NCBI RefSeq assembly: GCF_902497745.1
Contig: NZ_CABVHJ010000004.1
Location: 274,528 to 338,527 of the forward strand
Length of the DNA stretch: 64,000 bases
Direction of reading: 5' to 3'
Origin: Pseudomonas fluorescens
GTDB lineage: Bacteria; Pseudomonadota; Gammaproteobacteria; Pseudomonadales; Pseudomonadaceae
The notes under the pieces were generated by a model. That model searched no databases and was not told the DNA's origin. It saw only the letters and a program-made list of their open reading frames with translations. A program made the translations under genes and the position numbers. Position 1 is the stretch's first letter. Each line of letters opens with the position of its first letter. Shown in pieces: positions 18,710-29,834 of the stretch.

Positions 18710-19507
18710 ATGAAGAAGTATCTGTCGATGCTGCTGGTCGGCGTCACGGCACTGGTTGCAGTCAATGCGGCGCAGGCTGGCGCAATCGATGACGCGGTCA
18801 AGCGCGGCACGTTGAAAGTCGGGATGGATCCGACCTACATGCCGTTCGAAATGACCAATAAGCGCGGCGAAATCATCGGTTTCGAAGTCGACATCCTCAA
18901 AGCCATGTCCAAGGCCATGGGCGTCAAACTGGAACTGGTTTCTACCGGTTACGACGGCATCATCCCGGCGCTGATGACCGACAAGTTCGACATGATCGGC
19001 AGCGGCATGACCCTGACTCAGGAACGCAACCTGCGCCTGAACTTCAGCGAACCGTTCATCGTTGTCGGCCAGACCCTGCTGATCCGCAAGGAGCTGGAAG
19101 GCACCATCAAGTCCTACAAAGACCTGAACACTGCCGACTACCGCATCACCTCCAAGCTCGGCACCACCGGCGAAATGGTCGCCAAGAAGCTGATCTCCAA
19201 AGCCAAGTACCACGGCTACGACAACGAGCAGGAAGCTGTACTGGACGTGGTCAACGGCAAGGCTGACGCCTTTATCTACGACGCGCCGTACAACGTTGTT
19301 GCGGTGACCAAGGTCGGCGCCGGCAAACTGGTGTTCCTCGACAAGCCGTTCACCTACGAGCCACTGGCTTTCGGTCTGAAGAAGGGTGACTACGACAGCC
19401 TCAACTTCATCAACAACTTCCTGCACCAGATCCACGAAGACGGCACCTACGATCGCATCCATGACAAGTGGTTCAAGAGCACCGAGTGGCTCAAGGACAT
19501 GGAATAA
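18710..19507 (+). CDS. Polar amino-acid ABC transporter, periplasmic binding protein
   Basis: A 265-residue family-3 solute-binding protein (SBP_bac_3). The ATG at 18710 gives a signal peptide ending NAAQA near residue 22, and mature sequence with the hallmark GTLKVGMDPTYMPFE and GFEVDILKAM blocks. Upstream GGGGACTTGAAG contains the ribosome-binding site. The Arg in TLTQERNLRLNFS should bind the ligand alpha-carboxylate. It heads an operon with a permease and ATPase resembling the PA5076-PA5074 genes of P. aeruginosa by position. The exact amino acid cannot be told from sequence. Confidence 0.92.
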   Translation: MKKYLSMLLVGVTALVAVNAAQAGAIDDAVKRGTLKVGMDPTYMPFEMTNKRGEIIGFEVDILKAMSKAMGVKLELVSTGYDGIIPALMTDKFDMIGSGMTLTQERNLRLNFSEPFIVVGQTLLIRKELEGTIKSYKDLNTADYRITSKLGTTGEMVAKKLISKAKYHGYDNEQEAVLDVVNGKADAFIYDAPYNVVAVTKVGAGKLVFLDKPFTYEPLAFGLKKGDYDSLNFINNFLHQIHEDGTYDRIHDKWFKSTEWLKDME

Positions 19508-19532
19508 GCCCGGTCAGATAGACCGAGTCGCC

Positions 19533-19604
19533 CCATTCGCGATCAAGCTCGCTCCCACAGAGGAATGCATTCCAATGTGGGAGCGAGCTTGCTCGCGAAG
19601 AGGC
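19533..19604. repeat. REP doublet (inward-arm, CTT/AAG variant) inside the ABC operon
   Basis: Arms GATCAAGCTCGCTCCCAC and GTGGGAGCGAGCTTGCTCGC surround a 12-20 nt loop. It is placed between the binding protein and permease genes, where it could stabilise the upstream part of the mRNA. Confidence 0.88.
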
Positions 19605-19636
19605 CCTCCAGAGCAACACAAAATCCGGAACCTGCA

Positions 19637-20596
19637 ATGAAACATAAAAAAGCCCAATGGCCCTGGCACGTCCTCACCGTGCTGGTGCTGGTCGGCCTGG
19701 CGGGCGCGTTGTATTACGCGACGTCGCTGATGTCCTACGAATGGCGCTGGAACCGCGTGCCGCAGTACTTCGCCTATCAGGCTGAAGAAACCCAGCGTGC
19801 CACTGACATTTCCACCGTCACCGAACTGGTGCGCAAGGGCAGCAGCGCGCAAGTCACCCTGCGCAATGACGCCGGTGACGAGCAGCACCTGACCGTCGAC
19901 GAGAACAGCCTGCAATTCGCTCAGGGCGACGATGTGGCCGAAGGCGACGTCGTGGGCGTGACCCGGCATTGGGCGGCAGGGCCGCTGTTGTGGGGCCTAT
20001 GGACCACGCTTTGGTTGTCAGTCGTTTCCGGCATCCTGGGTTTGCTGATCGGTCTGGTCACCGGCCTCTGCCGGCTGTCGAACAACCCGACCCTGCGCGA
20101 CCTCTCGACGATCTATGTCGAACTGGTGCGCGGCACACCATTGCTGGTGCAGATCTTCATTTTCTACTTCTTCATCGGTACGGTGATGAACCTGTCCCGC
20201 GAATTCGCCGGGATCGCCGCGCTGTCGCTGTTTACCGGCGCGTATGTGGCGGAAATCATCCGTTCCGGCGTGCAGTCGATTGCCCGTGGCCAGAACGAAG
20301 CGGCGCGCTCCCTCGGCTTGAGCGCTGGTCAGTCGATGCGTCACGTGGTGCTGCCACAAGCGTTCAAACGCGTGCTGCCGCCGTTGGCCGGGCAGTTCAT
20401 CAGTCTGGTCAAGGACACCTCGCTGGTGTCGGTGATTGCCATCACCGAGCTGCTGAAAAGTGGCCGTGAAGTCATCACCACATCGTTCTCGCCGTTCGAA
20501 ATCCTGTTCTGCGTCGCCGGTCTGTACCTGTTGATCAACCTGCCGCTGTCGAAAATCGCCAGCCGGCTTGAGCGGAGGCTCGCGCAAAGTGATTGA
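19637..20596 (+). CDS. Polar amino-acid ABC transporter permease
   Basis: A 319-residue HisM/GlnP-type permease. The ATG at 19637 ([10 protein letters not shown]) is chosen since the open frame upstream runs through the REP doublet. A first helix lies at about residues 9-30, followed by an unusual soluble insert of about 75 residues, then the permease core with helices from about residue 115 and the EAA loop [25 protein letters not shown] near residues 220-245. The insert makes it longer than the usual 220-250 residues of the family. Its end overlaps the start of the ATPase gene by 8 bp. Confidence 0.9.
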   Translation: MKHKKAQWPWHVLTVLVLVGLAGALYYATSLMSYEWRWNRVPQYFAYQAEETQRATDISTVTELVRKGSSAQVTLRNDAGDEQHLTVDENSLQFAQGDDVAEGDVVGVTRHWAAGPLLWGLWTTLWLSVVSGILGLLIGLVTGLCRLSNNPTLRDLSTIYVELVRGTPLLVQIFIFYFFIGTVMNLSREFAGIAALSLFTGAYVAEIIRSGVQSIARGQNEAARSLGLSAGQSMRHVVLPQAFKRVLPPLAGQFISLVKDTSLVSVIAITELLKSGREVITTSFSPFEILFCVAGLYLLINLPLSKIASRLERRLAQSD

Positions 20597-21323
20597 AGTC
20601 CGCGATCTGGTAAAAGTCTTCGACACCCGTGGGCAAGTGGTGCGTGCGGTGGATAACGTCAGCACCACGGTGGCCAAGGGCGAAGTGCTGGTGGTCATCG
20701 GCCCTTCGGGTTCCGGCAAGTCGACCTTCCTGCGCTGCCTCAATGGCCTGGAGGAGTTTGACTCGGGCTCGGTGAGCATCGACGGTCTGCAACTGGCCGA
20801 CCCGAAAACCGACGTCAACGCCTACCGCCGTGAAGTTGGCATGGTGTTCCAGCATTTCAACCTGTTCCCGCACATGACCGTGCTGGAAAACCTTTGTCTG
20901 GCGCAGAAGGTCGTGCGCAAGCGCGGCAAGAAAGAGCGCGAAGCCAAGGCGATGGAGTTGCTGAAAAAGGTCGGGATTGCACAGAAGGCTAACGAGTTTC
21001 CGTCACGCCTGTCCGGCGGTCAGCAACAGCGCGTGGCGATTGCCCGGGCGCTGGCGATGGAACCTAAGGTGATGTTGTTCGATGAGCCGACCTCGGCGCT
21101 CGACCCGGAAATGGTCGGTGAGGTGCTGGACGTGATGAAGAACCTGGCTGTGGAAGGCATGACCATGGTCTGCGTCACCCACGAAATGGGTTTTGCCCGG
21201 GAAGTGGCGGATCGGGTGTTGTTCTTCGATCACGGCAAGCTGCTGGAAGATGCCGCACCGGCTGAGTTCTTTGATGCACCGAAGGATCCGCGCGCTCAGG
21301 CCTTCTTGCGTCAGGTCTTGTAA
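20589..21323 (+). CDS. Polar amino-acid ABC transporter ATP-binding protein
   Basis: A 244-residue GlnQ/HisP-like ATPase: Walker [11 protein letters not shown]-loop [13 protein letters not shown], signature LSGGQQQR, Walker [15 protein letters not shown] and H-loop THEMGFA. The GTG at 20589 (V-I-E-V-R-D) is preferred, with CGGAGG about 10 nt upstream; a TTG at 20568 in the same frame is an alternative start giving 251 residues. Translation is coupled to the permease by the 8-bp overlap. Confidence 0.92.
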   Translation: MIEVRDLVKVFDTRGQVVRAVDNVSTTVAKGEVLVVIGPSGSGKSTFLRCLNGLEEFDSGSVSIDGLQLADPKTDVNAYRREVGMVFQHFNLFPHMTVLENLCLAQKVVRKRGKKEREAKAMELLKKVGIAQKANEFPSRLSGGQQQRVAIARALAMEPKVMLFDEPTSALDPEMVGEVLDVMKNLAVEGMTMVCVTHEMGFAREVADRVLFFDHGKLLEDAAPAEFFDAPKDPRAQAFLRQVL

Positions 21324-21341
21324 TTTCAGCGTCTCTCAGGA

Positions 21342-21429
21342 CGCCTTCGCGAGCAGGCTCGCTCCCACAGTTGACCGAGTTGTCCAAGCGGACGCGGCCC
21401 AATGTGGGAGCGAGCCTGCTCGCGAATGG
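21342..21429. repeat. REP doublet (inward-arm architecture)
   Basis: CCTTCGCGAGCAGGCTCGCT and AGCGAGCCTGCTCGCGAA arms. Lies between the convergent ABC ATPase gene and the chemoreceptor gene. Confidence 0.9.
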
Positions 21430-21470
21430 CATCACCTCGGTTCACAGCGAACCGAGGTGGATGAATCACC

Positions 21471-23387
21471 TCAAACCTTGAAGCGCCCCACCAGCATCTG
21501 CAAGTGAGTGCCCAAGCGCGCCAGCTCAACGCTGGAAGCCGCCGTCTCTTCACTCGCCGCCGACGTCTGATCCGACACATCCCGCACATTCAGCACGCTC
21601 CGGTTGATCTCTTCAGCTACCGCGCTTTGCTGCTCGGCCGCTGCCGCAATCTGTTGGTTCATCGCCTGAATCGCCGACACGGTGCGGGTGATGCTTTCCA
21701 GTGAACCGCCTGCGCGACGGGTCAGCTCAACGCTGCTGTCGGTGAGGGTGCGGCTGTTGTCCATGATCGTTGCCACTTGCTGGGTGCCGTTCTGCAGGCC
21801 GACGATCAGCTCTTCGATCTCTTCGGTGGACTTCTGCGTGCGCTGCGCGAGGCTGCGTACTTCATCGGCCACCACGGCGAAGCCGCGTCCGGCTTCACCG
21901 GCACGCGCAGCCTCGATGGCCGCGTTGAGGGCCAGCAGGTTGGTTTGCTGGGCCACGGATTTGATCACGTCGAGGACGCTGCCGATCTTGTCGCTTTCGC
22001 GCTTCAGTTCGCCCATGGCCTCGGTGGAGTGGCCGACTTCAAGCGCCAGACGCTCGATCTGCGCGATGGCTTCGCCGACGACTTTGTCGCCTTCGCGGGC
22101 TTGTTGGTCGGCAGCCACGGCAGCTTCAGACGCTTCCTCGGCGTTGCGCGCGACTTCCTGCACGGTGGCGGCCATTTCGTTCATGGCGGTGGCGACCTGA
22201 TCGGTCTCGATTTTCTGATTGTTGACCCCGGCGCTGGTCTGCTCGGTCACGGCGGAGAGTTCTTCGGCGGCGCTGGCGATCTGGGTGACGCCGTCGCTGA
22301 TCCCGCCGACCAGTTCACGCAGGCCTTGGGTCATGCTCTGCATCGAACGCTGCAACTGGCCGAGTTCGTCGCGGCGCAAGGACACCAGATTGTGGGTCAG
22401 GTCGCCGGCGGCAACGCGCTCGGCGACTTTCAAGGTCTGGTTCAGCGGGATGATGATCTGGCGAGTGATCGCCCAAGCGGCGAGCAGACCGAACGCCACG
22501 GCAAGTAGAGTGGCGATGATCAGCATGTTCTTGGCGTGAGCGGCGTCGGTGTCGCGCACGATGGTTTGCGATTCGGTGAGTTTCTTGCTGACGTCGATGA
22601 GGATGTCGCCCTGCGTCGACATGCGCGCGGCGGCCTTGGCGTTGTTGACCTGCGAGTCACGGAACTGCGCAACGGCCGCGCGATAGGCTTTGATCGAGTC
22701 AGTAGCCTGTTGCAGGTTGGCGATGTGCTGTTCCGGCAGTTTTGCCGGCAGGCTGTCGAGGTTTTTCAGGGCGTTGTCGATGGCGTCGAGCGCCGGTTGC
22801 TCGGCTTCGGCCTTGCCGCTGTAGGTGTAGCCGCGCACTTGGTAGCGTGCTTGCTGCAGCAGTTTGCTCAGCTCGATCACACTGTTGAATTGCGCGACGC
22901 TGTCACCCGCCAGCATGGATTTTTCCACCTCCGCGACTTTCGCCACGGCATTGTCGGCGCTGGCGCCGAGCTTGCTGCGGGCGTCTTCGCGCTGCACGGT
23001 GGCCTGGGTCATGTCGGCAAAGGCGCGTTTGTATTCCGTAACGGCGGCCAGTTGTTGATCGACCATCGCCGCGTCGGACGGCTGTTCAATCAGGCTGCGC
23101 GCGGTTTGCAGGCCGCTGTCGAGTTTGTTGAGCAGATCGGTGACCGCGCCAGGACCTTGTTCGCCGCGGCGTGCTTCGTAGTCCAGACGCGCGAGGCGCA
23201 GGTCCTTGGTCAGCTCGTTGAGGCTGGAGATAAAGCCGAGTTTGTCACCGCGGCTGATGATGCCGCTCATGCCGGTCCAGCCGGTGAAGGTGATCAACAG
23301 TGTCAGCAACAACACCAGGCCGAAACCGATACCCAGCTTGCGTTTGACGCTGACGTTTCCAAGACTCTCGGCTAACCAACGGTACAT
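21471..23387 (-). CDS. Methyl-accepting chemotaxis protein with HBM-type sensor domain
   Basis: A 638-residue chemoreceptor. Order of parts: a cytoplasmic N-terminus, TM1 near residues 19-40, a long all-helical periplasmic sensor of about 245 residues, TM2 near 288-310, HAMP to about 365, and the signalling domain with the hairpin tip [26 protein letters not shown] near 470-495. Sensor length and composition fit the helical bimodular (HBM) class, of which P. putida McpS (TCA-cycle acids) is the reference; the ligand is not deducible here. No C-terminal CheR-binding pentapeptide is present. It is encoded alone, converging on the ABC operon. Confidence 0.93.
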   Translation of the reverse strand: MYRWLAESLGNVSVKRKLGIGFGLVLLLTLLITFTGWTGMSGIISRGDKLGFISSLNELTKDLRLARLDYEARRGEQGPGAVTDLLNKLDSGLQTARSLIEQPSDAAMVDQQLAAVTEYKRAFADMTQATVQREDARSKLGASADNAVAKVAEVEKSMLAGDSVAQFNSVIELSKLLQQARYQVRGYTYSGKAEAEQPALDAIDNALKNLDSLPAKLPEQHIANLQQATDSIKAYRAAVAQFRDSQVNNAKAAARMSTQGDILIDVSKKLTESQTIVRDTDAAHAKNMLIIATLLAVAFGLLAAWAITRQIIIPLNQTLKVAERVAAGDLTHNLVSLRRDELGQLQRSMQSMTQGLRELVGGISDGVTQIASAAEELSAVTEQTSAGVNNQKIETDQVATAMNEMAATVQEVARNAEEASEAAVAADQQAREGDKVVGEAIAQIERLALEVGHSTEAMGELKRESDKIGSVLDVIKSVAQQTNLLALNAAIEAARAGEAGRGFAVVADEVRSLAQRTQKSTEEIEELIVGLQNGTQQVATIMDNSRTLTDSSVELTRRAGGSLESITRTVSAIQAMNQQIAAAAEQQSAVAEEINRSVLNVRDVSDQTSAASEETAASSVELARLGTHLQMLVGRFKV

Positions 23388-23490
23388 GCCACCACTCCCT
23401 TCGGACCACTAATTGGACTTATGGAGAAGGTATCGGCCGAATGATGGCAATCTGTAACGCCATTTATCCGCCGGCCCCGCACAGTGCAAA

Positions 23491-23572
23491 TGTAGGAGCT
23501 GCCGAAGGCTGCGATCTTTTGATCTTGCTTCTAAAACAACATCAAAAGATCGCAGCCTTCGGCAGCTCCACA
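23491..23572. repeat. Palindromic repeat, GGAGCTGCCGAAGGCTGCGA family
   Basis: Arm GGAGCTGCCGAAGGCTGCGA on the left is repeated inverted as TCGCAGCCTTCGGCAGCTCC on the right with GATCTTTTGATCTT/ATCAAAAGAT extensions. It is a second intergenic palindrome family distinct from the GTGGGAGC type, with relatives at 35320 and 42617. Confidence 0.88.
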
Positions 23573-23588
23573 GGGGAGCGGTGTTTGG

Positions 23589-24296
23589 TTAGAAGAGCCG
23601 GGCGAGTAGGGCAGTGACGGCGGTTTCGACACGCAGGATGCGTTCGCCGAGTTGCACCGGTTGCAGGCCGGACTTGGCCAGCAGATCGATTTCGTAGGGA
23701 ATCCAGCCGCCTTCAGGGCCGATGGCCAGGGTCACGGGTTCGTTGAGGGCGCGTGGGCACGGCGGATAGTTACCGGGATGGCCGACCAGACCGAGGGTGC
23801 CTTCGGTAATCGCCGGCAGCCGATCTTCAACAAACGGCTTGAAGCGCTTCTCGATGATGATTTCCGGCAGCACGGTGTCGCGGGCCTGTTCGAGGCCGAG
23901 GATCAAATTTTCGCGAATCGCCTCAGGCTCAAGAAAAGGCGTCTGCCAGAAGCTTTTTTCGACCCGATAGCTGTTGACCAGAATCACATTGGACACGCCC
24001 ATGGTCGCCACGGTCTGAAATACTCGGCGGAGCATTTTCGGACGCGGCAGCGCCAGCACGAGGGTCAATGGTAGTTTGGCCGGTGGCGGCTGATCGAGAG
24101 TGACGCGCAGCTCAGCTTCGCCTGTTTCCAGTCGGAGCAACTCAGCCGAACCCATCAGCCCGTTGATGCGCCCGACGCGCAAGCTGTCACCGACTTCCGA
24201 ACGATGAACTTCCTGCATGTGCGTCAAGCGCCGATCACGCAGCACCACGCGGTCGGCCGCAATGAAATCGGCCTCTTCGAGCAACAGCAGGTTCAT
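23589..24296 (-). CDS. rsmE: 16S rRNA m3U1498 methyltransferase
   Basis: A 235-residue SPOUT-superfamily enzyme that methylates N3 of U1498 in 16S rRNA. An N-terminal PUA-like domain (to about 70) is followed by the trefoil-knot domain with [15 protein letters not shown] and [13 protein letters not shown], the conserved SAM-pocket blocks. Its start overlaps the tatC stop by 4 bp, so it is the last gene of the tat run on this strand. Confidence 0.95.
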   Translation of the reverse strand: MNLLLLEEADFIAADRVVLRDRRLTHMQEVHRSEVGDSLRVGRINGLMGSAELLRLETGEAELRVTLDQPPPAKLPLTLVLALPRPKMLRRVFQTVATMGVSNVILVNSYRVEKSFWQTPFLEPEAIRENLILGLEQARDTVLPEIIIEKRFKPFVEDRLPAITEGTLGLVGHPGNYPPCPRALNEPVTLAIGPEGGWIPYEIDLLAKSGLQPVQLGERILRVETAVTALLARLF

Positions 24297-25084
24297 GCCT
24301 GGGTCGCTGGCGGCTGGTCGTTGTGGTCGTCGGCCGGGTTCTCGTCCGGGCGTTCGCGCTTGCTGATCAAACCACCGAACAGAATGCCGATTTCAAACAG
24401 CATCCACATCGGCACGGCCAGCAGGGTCTGCGAGAAGATGTCCGGCGGCGTCAGGATCATGCCGACCACGAAGCAGCCGATGATCACGTATGGGCGGATC
24501 TTCTTCAGGTAGGCGACGTCGACCACGCCGATCCACACCAGCAGCACCACGGCGACCGGGATCTCGAACGCCACGCCGAAAGCGAAGAACAGCGTCATGA
24601 CGAAATCGAGGTAACTGGCGATGTCGGTCATCATTTCCACGCCGGCCGGGGTGGCCGCGGCGAAGAACTTGAAGATCAGCGGGAACACGAAGTAATAGGC
24701 GAACGCCATGCCGGTGTAGAACAGCAGAATGCTCGACACCAGCAGCGGCACTGCGATGCGTTTCTCATGCTTGTACAGGCCCGGCGCGATAAAGCCCCAG
24801 ATCTGATGCAGGATCACCGGTATCGCGAGGAACAGCGAGACCATCATCGTCAGCTTCAGCGGTGTCAGGAACGGCGACGACACATCGGTGGCGATCATCG
24901 TCGCGCCGACCGGCAGGTACTGGCGCAGCGGCGTCGAGACGAAGGTGTAGATCTGCTGGGTGAACGCGAACAGCCCGGCGAAGATGATGAAGATCGCCGC
25001 CACACAACGCAGCAGGCGGGTGCGCAACTCGGTGAGGTGCGAAACCAGCGGCATGTGCTGGTCGTTTTCGGGGAGATCGCTCAT
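24293..25084 (-). CDS. tatC: Sec-independent protein translocase TatC
   Basis: A 263-residue six-helix inner-membrane protein that, with TatB, recognises twin-arginine signal peptides of folded proteins. The N-terminal block [17 protein letters not shown] and a [14 protein letters not shown] helix are typical. Length is normal for Pseudomonas. The start overlaps tatB by 4 bp. Confidence 0.97.
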   Translation of the reverse strand: MSDLPENDQHMPLVSHLTELRTRLLRCVAAIFIIFAGLFAFTQQIYTFVSTPLRQYLPVGATMIATDVSSPFLTPLKLTMMVSLFLAIPVILHQIWGFIAPGLYKHEKRIAVPLLVSSILLFYTGMAFAYYFVFPLIFKFFAAATPAGVEMMTDIASYLDFVMTLFFAFGVAFEIPVAVVLLVWIGVVDVAYLKKIRPYVIIGCFVVGMILTPPDIFSQTLLAVPMWMLFEIGILFGGLISKRERPDENPADDHNDQPPATQA

Positions 25085-25548
25085 GGGGCTCGCGGCGGCA
25101 ATGTTGGGTCGTGAGGCGCTGGTTGGATCGGCGCGGCGGTTGGAGATACATATTCAACCGAAGTTTCTGCAGGCGCGACCGCCGGTACTGCCGGCGTTAC
25201 AACGGCAGCAGGTGCAGGTGTCGGAGCAGGTGCAGCAACAGGCGCGGTTGGCGCATGAATCGTCTGCTGACCCACATGCTCAACCGGCGTCGGTTCCTGC
25301 TGAACCGGGCTGAAAATCTTCCGCGCCTCCTGCTCCAGCGACAGAATGTGCTCGTTGTGCAGTTGCCGACGGATCTCGTCGGCACCGATTTCACGTTCAA
25401 CTTCCTGTTTGATCGCGTTGAAGCTGCGCTTCAGCCGACCGACCCACAGGCCAGCAGTGCGCGCAGCGCCCGGCAGACGCTCGGGGCCCAGCACCAGCAG
25501 GGCCACGAGGCCGACGAGCAGCAGTTCAGAGAAGCTGATACCAAACAT
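25081..25548 (-). CDS. tatB: Sec-independent protein translocase TatB
   Basis: A 155-residue TatB: N-terminal [26 protein letters not shown] anchor with the conserved Glu8 and Gly-Pro hinge, an amphipathic helix to about 60, a charged helical region, and an Ala/Pro/Val-rich C-terminal tail from about residue 100. It forms the receptor complex with TatC. Spacing to tatA is 10 bp. Confidence 0.96.
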   Translation of the reverse strand: MFGISFSELLLVGLVALLVLGPERLPGAARTAGLWVGRLKRSFNAIKQEVEREIGADEIRRQLHNEHILSLEQEARKIFSPVQQEPTPVEHVGQQTIHAPTAPVAAPAPTPAPAAVVTPAVPAVAPAETSVEYVSPTAAPIQPAPHDPTLPPRAP

Positions 25549-25558
25549 TAGTCAGTGC

Positions 25559-25840
25559 TCACACGTCTTTGCGGATCGGCTCTTCGACTTTCTGCGCCTG
25601 CACGTCGATGGTGTGCGGCGGGTTGGCCTGAGCGGTGGCTTGCGGCTGCACCGGTGGCACTGGCTGTGCAGGCGTCACGGTAGGATCAGCGGCCGGTTTT
25701 TCGTCGTCGTTCATGGCTTTGCGAAAGCCCTTGATCGACTCGCCAACGTCGGTGCCGAGGTTTTTCAGTTTCTTGGTGCCGAACACCAGCACCACGACAA
25801 CCAGAATGACGATCCAGTGTTTCCAGTCAAAAATGCCCAT
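25559..25840 (-). CDS. tatA: Sec-independent protein translocase TatA
   Basis: A 93-residue pore-forming Tat subunit. The ATG at 25840 gives the classic start [29 protein letters not shown]; the frame is open further upstream but without TatA character and overlapping hisE. After the single helix and the FGTKKLK amphipathic segment comes a Pro/Ala/Gln-rich tail. It is the first of tatABC, 25 bp after hisE. Confidence 0.95.
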   Translation of the reverse strand: MGIFDWKHWIVILVVVVLVFGTKKLKNLGTDVGESIKGFRKAMNDDEKPAADPTVTPAQPVPPVQPQATAQANPPHTIDVQAQKVEEPIRKDV

Positions 25841-25865
25841 GTTGCTGTTCCTCTCTAAAAATTGT

Positions 25866-26198
25866 TCAGGCGGACGGACGCGAGGCTTTCTCGACGTGTC
25901 CGGACAGGCCGAAGCGACGGTCCAGTTCATCCAGCACGGCCTGCGGATGCTGCCCCAGTTGGGCGAGCATGACCATGCTGTGGAACCACAGGTCGGCGGT
26001 CTCGTAGATCACGTCGCTGCAGTCGCCGCTGATGGCGGCGTCCTTGGCGGCAATAATGGTTTCGACCGACTCTTCGCCGACTTTCTCCAGAATCTTGTTC
26101 AAACCCTTGTGATACAGACTAGCCACATAGGAGCTGTCGGCGGCTGCGCCTTTGCGCTCTTCAAGTACCTGAGCGAGGCGGGTCAGGGTGTCACTCAT
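25866..26198 (-). CDS. hisE: Phosphoribosyl-ATP diphosphatase
   Basis: A 110-residue MazG-like enzyme that hydrolyses PR-ATP to PR-AMP, step two of histidine synthesis. [17 protein letters not shown] and the metal-binding [21 protein letters not shown] acidic helices are present. The ATG at 26198 is favoured; it overlaps the end of hisI by 8 bp. HisE and HisI are separate proteins here, unlike the fused HisIE of enterics. Confidence 0.94.
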   Translation of the reverse strand: MSDTLTRLAQVLEERKGAAADSSYVASLYHKGLNKILEKVGEESVETIIAAKDAAISGDCSDVIYETADLWFHSMVMLAQLGQHPQAVLDELDRRFGLSGHVEKASRPSA

Positions 26199-26592
26199 GT
26201 TTGTGTCCTGCGGAATAGATTGCGTGCGGATCTTTGAGGACCGGGTCGACTGTCTTCCAGTCGCCGTTTTCGAAGACACGGTAAAAGCAGCTTTGACGGC
26301 CGGTATGGCAAGCGATGTCGCCGATCTGTTCAACCATCAGGATGATCACGTCGGCGTCACAGTCCAGACGCATTTCATGCAAGGTCTGTACATGGCCGGA
26401 CTCTTCGCCCTTGCGCCACAGCTTGCCACGGGAACGTGACCAGTAGATTGCACGGTTTTCCGCAGCGGTCAGTTCGAGCGCCTCGCGGTTCATCCAGGCC
26501 ATCATCAGCACGCGTCCGGTCTTGTGATCCTGGGCAATCGCCGGCACCAGGCCATCAGCGTCCCACTTGATCTCGTCCAGCCAGTTGTTCAT
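26191..26592 (-). CDS. hisI: Phosphoribosyl-AMP cyclohydrolase
   Basis: A 133-residue Zn/Mg enzyme that opens the adenine ring of PR-AMP, step three of histidine synthesis. The conserved blocks [45 protein letters not shown] and [12 protein letters not shown], with their metal-binding Cys and Asp residues, are all visible. The ATG at 26592 is the family start. Confidence 0.95.
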   Translation of the reverse strand: MNNWLDEIKWDADGLVPAIAQDHKTGRVLMMAWMNREALELTAAENRAIYWSRSRGKLWRKGEESGHVQTLHEMRLDCDADVIILMVEQIGDIACHTGRQSCFYRVFENGDWKTVDPVLKDPHAIYSAGHKHE

Positions 26593-26673
26593 TTTCGACT
26601 CCGACAGCGAACCCCACACTTCAATAGTCGGGTTCAGGCATTGAAACAGTGTGCCAGCCGATCACGAAACTGG

Positions 26674-28278
26674 CTATCGGCGAGCGACCAGATACAAGCC
26701 GACTGCCACCATGATTCCCGCCGGCCAATGCCCCAATTCGTGCAGCGGGCCACCGATGGCGAGGATCACCCCGCCCGCCAGATGCGCGCAACCGAGCAGG
26801 CGCAGGAACCAGTCGTCCTTGCGTTTGTGCCACGGTGGCGGCGGGTCATAGGCGTGCGGTTGCGACATGCGTTCGAGCAGATCACGAGCCATGTTGGCCA
26901 GGTGCGGCAGTTGTTCGAACTGGCTCTGCACGTTGCCCAGCAAGGCTTTCGGGCTGACGCGCTCGCGCATCCAGCGTTCGAGGAATGGCTGCGCGGTGTT
27001 CCACAAATCCAGATCCGGATACAACTGGCGGCCGAGGCCTTCGATGTTCAGCAAGGTTTTTTGCAACAGCACAAGTTGCGGCTGCACTTCCATGTTGAAG
27101 CGCCGTGCGGTCTGGAACAGGCGCATCAGCACCTGGCCAAATGAAATATCTTTTAACGGTTTTTCGAAGATCGGTTCGCACACGGTGCGGATTGCCGCTT
27201 CGAATTCGTTGAGTTTGGTTTCCGCCGGCACCCAGCCCGAGTCGATGTGCAGTTGCGCCACACGACGGTAGTCACGCTTGAAGAAGGCGAACAGGTTGCG
27301 CGCCAGATAATCCTGATCTTCCGGGGTCAGGCTGCCGACGATGCCGCAGTCGATCGCGATGTACTGCGGGCTCCACGGATTGACGGTGCTGACGAAAATG
27401 TTGCCCGGGTGCATGTCGGCGTGGAAGAAACTGTCGCGGAACACTTGGGTGAAGAAGATCTCCACACCGCGTTCGGCAAGCATTTTCATGTCGGTGCGCT
27501 GATCGGCGAGGGTCGCCAGATCGGTGACCTGAATGCCGTAGATGCGCTCCATCACCAGCACTTTCGGCCGGCACCAGTCCCAATAGACTTGCGGCACATA
27601 CAGCAGCGGCGAACCTTCGAAGTTACGCTTCAACTGGCTGGCGTTGGCCGCCTCGCGCAGCAGATCGAGCTCGTCGTAGATGGTTTTTTCGTAGTCCTGC
27701 ACCACGTCGACCGGGTGCAGCAGACGCGCGTCGGCCGAGAGCTTTTCGGCGGCGCGGGCAAGAATGAACAGCCACGCCAGATCCTGCGCGATGATCGGCT
27801 TCAGGCCCGGCCGGATCACCTTGACCACGACTTCTTCGCCGGTTTTCAGCTGCGCGGCATGCACCTGCGCCACCGATGCCGAGGCCAGTGGTTCAACATC
27901 GAAGCGGCTGAACACGTCGCTGATTTTCTTGCCCAGCTGTTCTTCGATCAGCTTGATCGACAGCTGCGAATCGAACGGCGGCACGCGGTCCTGCAACAGC
28001 ATCAGCTCATCGGCGATGTCTTCCGGCAGCAGGTCGCGGCGGGTCGAGAGAATCTGTCCGAACTTGATGAAAATCGGCCCGAGATCCTGCAACGCCAGGC
28101 GCAGACGCGCGCCCCGGTTCAGCTCCAGCGGCTTGCGCGGGAACCAGCGCCACGGCAGCACATAGCGCAGCGCCAGGAGAAACCAGGGCAGCGGCAGATC
28201 GAACAGCAGGTCATCGAGGCGGTAGCGGATCACGACAGACTGGATGCGCAGCAGACGGCGGACGGCGAGCAGCTTCAT
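26674..28278 (-). CDS. ubiB: Ubiquinone biosynthesis accessory kinase-like protein UbiB
   Basis: A 534-residue ABC1/ADCK/UbiB atypical kinase-like protein needed for ubiquinone synthesis. The family-defining KxGQ (K72-F-G-Q75 in [12 protein letters not shown]), the alanine-rich loop [10 protein letters not shown], and the HADMHPGN and IDCG catalytic-like motifs are present. Two hydrophobic helices close the C-terminus (about 490-532), anchoring it to the inner membrane. It overlaps ubiJ by 4 bp. Confidence 0.96.
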   Translation of the reverse strand: MKLLAVRRLLRIQSVVIRYRLDDLLFDLPLPWFLLALRYVLPWRWFPRKPLELNRGARLRLALQDLGPIFIKFGQILSTRRDLLPEDIADELMLLQDRVPPFDSQLSIKLIEEQLGKKISDVFSRFDVEPLASASVAQVHAAQLKTGEEVVVKVIRPGLKPIIAQDLAWLFILARAAEKLSADARLLHPVDVVQDYEKTIYDELDLLREAANASQLKRNFEGSPLLYVPQVYWDWCRPKVLVMERIYGIQVTDLATLADQRTDMKMLAERGVEIFFTQVFRDSFFHADMHPGNIFVSTVNPWSPQYIAIDCGIVGSLTPEDQDYLARNLFAFFKRDYRRVAQLHIDSGWVPAETKLNEFEAAIRTVCEPIFEKPLKDISFGQVLMRLFQTARRFNMEVQPQLVLLQKTLLNIEGLGRQLYPDLDLWNTAQPFLERWMRERVSPKALLGNVQSQFEQLPHLANMARDLLERMSQPHAYDPPPPWHKRKDDWFLRLLGCAHLAGGVILAIGGPLHELGHWPAGIMVAVGLYLVARR

Positions 28279-28898
28279 GCGTTATCGCTTGGGTCGAGGG
28301 ATCGGGAAAGGCGCTCGAAACGCGCCTCGAGACGTTCCAGATCAAGTTTGATCCGGTCCAGTTCGCTGAACCGTGCTTCGGCTTCGCGCTGCCCGACGAG
28401 GGTGCGCGATTCTTCGGCGAGGTATTCGGCGAGATTCTGGTTGAGGCTGGCAAATCCTTGTTGATACCAGCGCGCGCGGCTGCGCAGATGGCCGCCGACC
28501 AGTTGCGTGGCGACCGGGCCGAGCCAGCGCGAGAGTTCGTACTCCCAGTCCAGCTCAAGATCCTGCAGCACACCGGCCAGCTCCAGCAGCACGCCGCTGT
28601 CGCCATCGAGCTCGACTTCCGGGGCGTGCAACACCGCGGTCTTGTCTTTGCTCACGGCCAGTTTGATCAGGCTCGAGGCCGGGGCGCGCAGGGTGCAGTC
28701 GACAGCGGTTTCCCAGTGCGAGGCCAGCATCAAACCTTCGTCGCTCGGCAGGATGAACAGTTGCAGCGCCGGGCTGCGGCAGTCGACGGCAATCACCTTG
28801 CCGGTCAAATGCGCCAGCCGCGGCAGCGCCGTGCTGTCGAGACGCAGCACCCGGTTGAGGCCGAGTTCAACGCTGGCGAGCAGCCCGGTGAGCAACAT
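28275..28898 (-). CDS. ubiJ: Ubiquinone biosynthesis accessory factor UbiJ
   Basis: A 207-residue protein with an N-terminal SCP2-like lipid-binding domain (to about 115) and a C-terminal coiled coil (about 150-205, heptad-rich [29 protein letters not shown]). UbiJ helps assemble the soluble ubiquinone-synthesis complex and binds the hydrophobic intermediates. It sits in the conserved ubiE-ubiJ-ubiB order, sharing one base with ubiE and 4 bp with ubiB. Confidence 0.93.
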   Translation of the reverse strand: MLLTGLLASVELGLNRVLRLDSTALPRLAHLTGKVIAVDCRSPALQLFILPSDEGLMLASHWETAVDCTLRAPASSLIKLAVSKDKTAVLHAPEVELDGDSGVLLELAGVLQDLELDWEYELSRWLGPVATQLVGGHLRSRARWYQQGFASLNQNLAEYLAEESRTLVGQREAEARFSELDRIKLDLERLEARFERLSRSLDPSDNA

Positions 28899-29668
28899 CA
28901 GGGCTTGATGCCACGGTGCAGGGCGACGATGCCTGCGGTCATGTTGTGATAGGTCACGCGGTCGAAACCGGCGTCGACCATCATCGACTTCAGGGTTTCC
29001 TGATTCGGGTGCATGCGGATCGATTCGGCCAGGTAGCGATAGCTTTCCGAGTCATTGGTGATCAGCTTGCCCATCAGCGGCATGAAGGCGAACGAGTAAG
29101 CGTCGTAGGCTTTCGACATCAGCGCGTTGGTTGGCTTGGAGAACTCCAGCACCAACAGACGACCGCCGGGCTTGAGCACGCGCAGCATCGAGCGCAGGGC
29201 GTCTTCTTTGTGTGTCACGTTGCGCAGGCCGAAGGCGATGGTCACGCAATCGAAATGATTGTCCGGGAACGGCAGTTTTTCCGCGTCCGCCTGAACGAAT
29301 TCGACGTTGCCGGCGACACCCAGATCGAGCAGACGATCACGGCCGACCTTGAGCATCGACTCGTTGATGTCGGCCAACACCACCTGACCGGTCGGGCCGA
29401 CCAGGTGCGAGAATTTTTTGGTCAGGTCACCGGTACCGCCGGCGATGTCGAGCACGCGGTTACCGCTGCGCACGCCCGACAGTTCGATCGCGAAACGCTT
29501 CCACAGACGGTGCATGCCGCCCGACAGAAGGTCGTTCATCAGGTCGTACTTGGCGGCTACCGAGTGGAAAACCTCAGCGACTTTTTCCGCTTTCTGGCTT
29601 TCCGGAACGTTTTTGAAGCCGAAGTGAGTGGTGGGTTCGGCATCGCTGCCTTTGCGCTGATCAGTCAT
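28898..29668 (-). CDS. ubiE: Ubiquinone/menaquinone C-methyltransferase UbiE
   Basis: A 256-residue class I SAM methyltransferase acting on the benzoquinol ring C2 in ubiquinone synthesis. The SAM motif [12 protein letters not shown], the [31 protein letters not shown] start and [13 protein letters not shown] are diagnostic. The ATG at 29668 (MTDQRKGSD) is preferred to the longer frame. It is divergent from the PHA-associated gene at 29835. Confidence 0.96.
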   Translation of the reverse strand: MTDQRKGSDAEPTTHFGFKNVPESQKAEKVAEVFHSVAAKYDLMNDLLSGGMHRLWKRFAIELSGVRSGNRVLDIAGGTGDLTKKFSHLVGPTGQVVLADINESMLKVGRDRLLDLGVAGNVEFVQADAEKLPFPDNHFDCVTIAFGLRNVTHKEDALRSMLRVLKPGGRLLVLEFSKPTNALMSKAYDAYSFAFMPLMGKLITNDSESYRYLAESIRMHPNQETLKSMMVDAGFDRVTYHNMTAGIVALHRGIKP

Positions 29669-29834
29669 ATCGCTGTCACCAAAAGAGAATGCGCGACATT
29701 CTAATCCCCAAGCCATGCTTTGTCTTGGAATGGCTAAAGGTAAGATGGGCAACCTTCGGGACGATTTGCCGCAGCGGCGGTCAAGATTTACCGACACATC
29801 TTTTTCGCCCCATTCAAAAAGCAGGAGTCAATCA

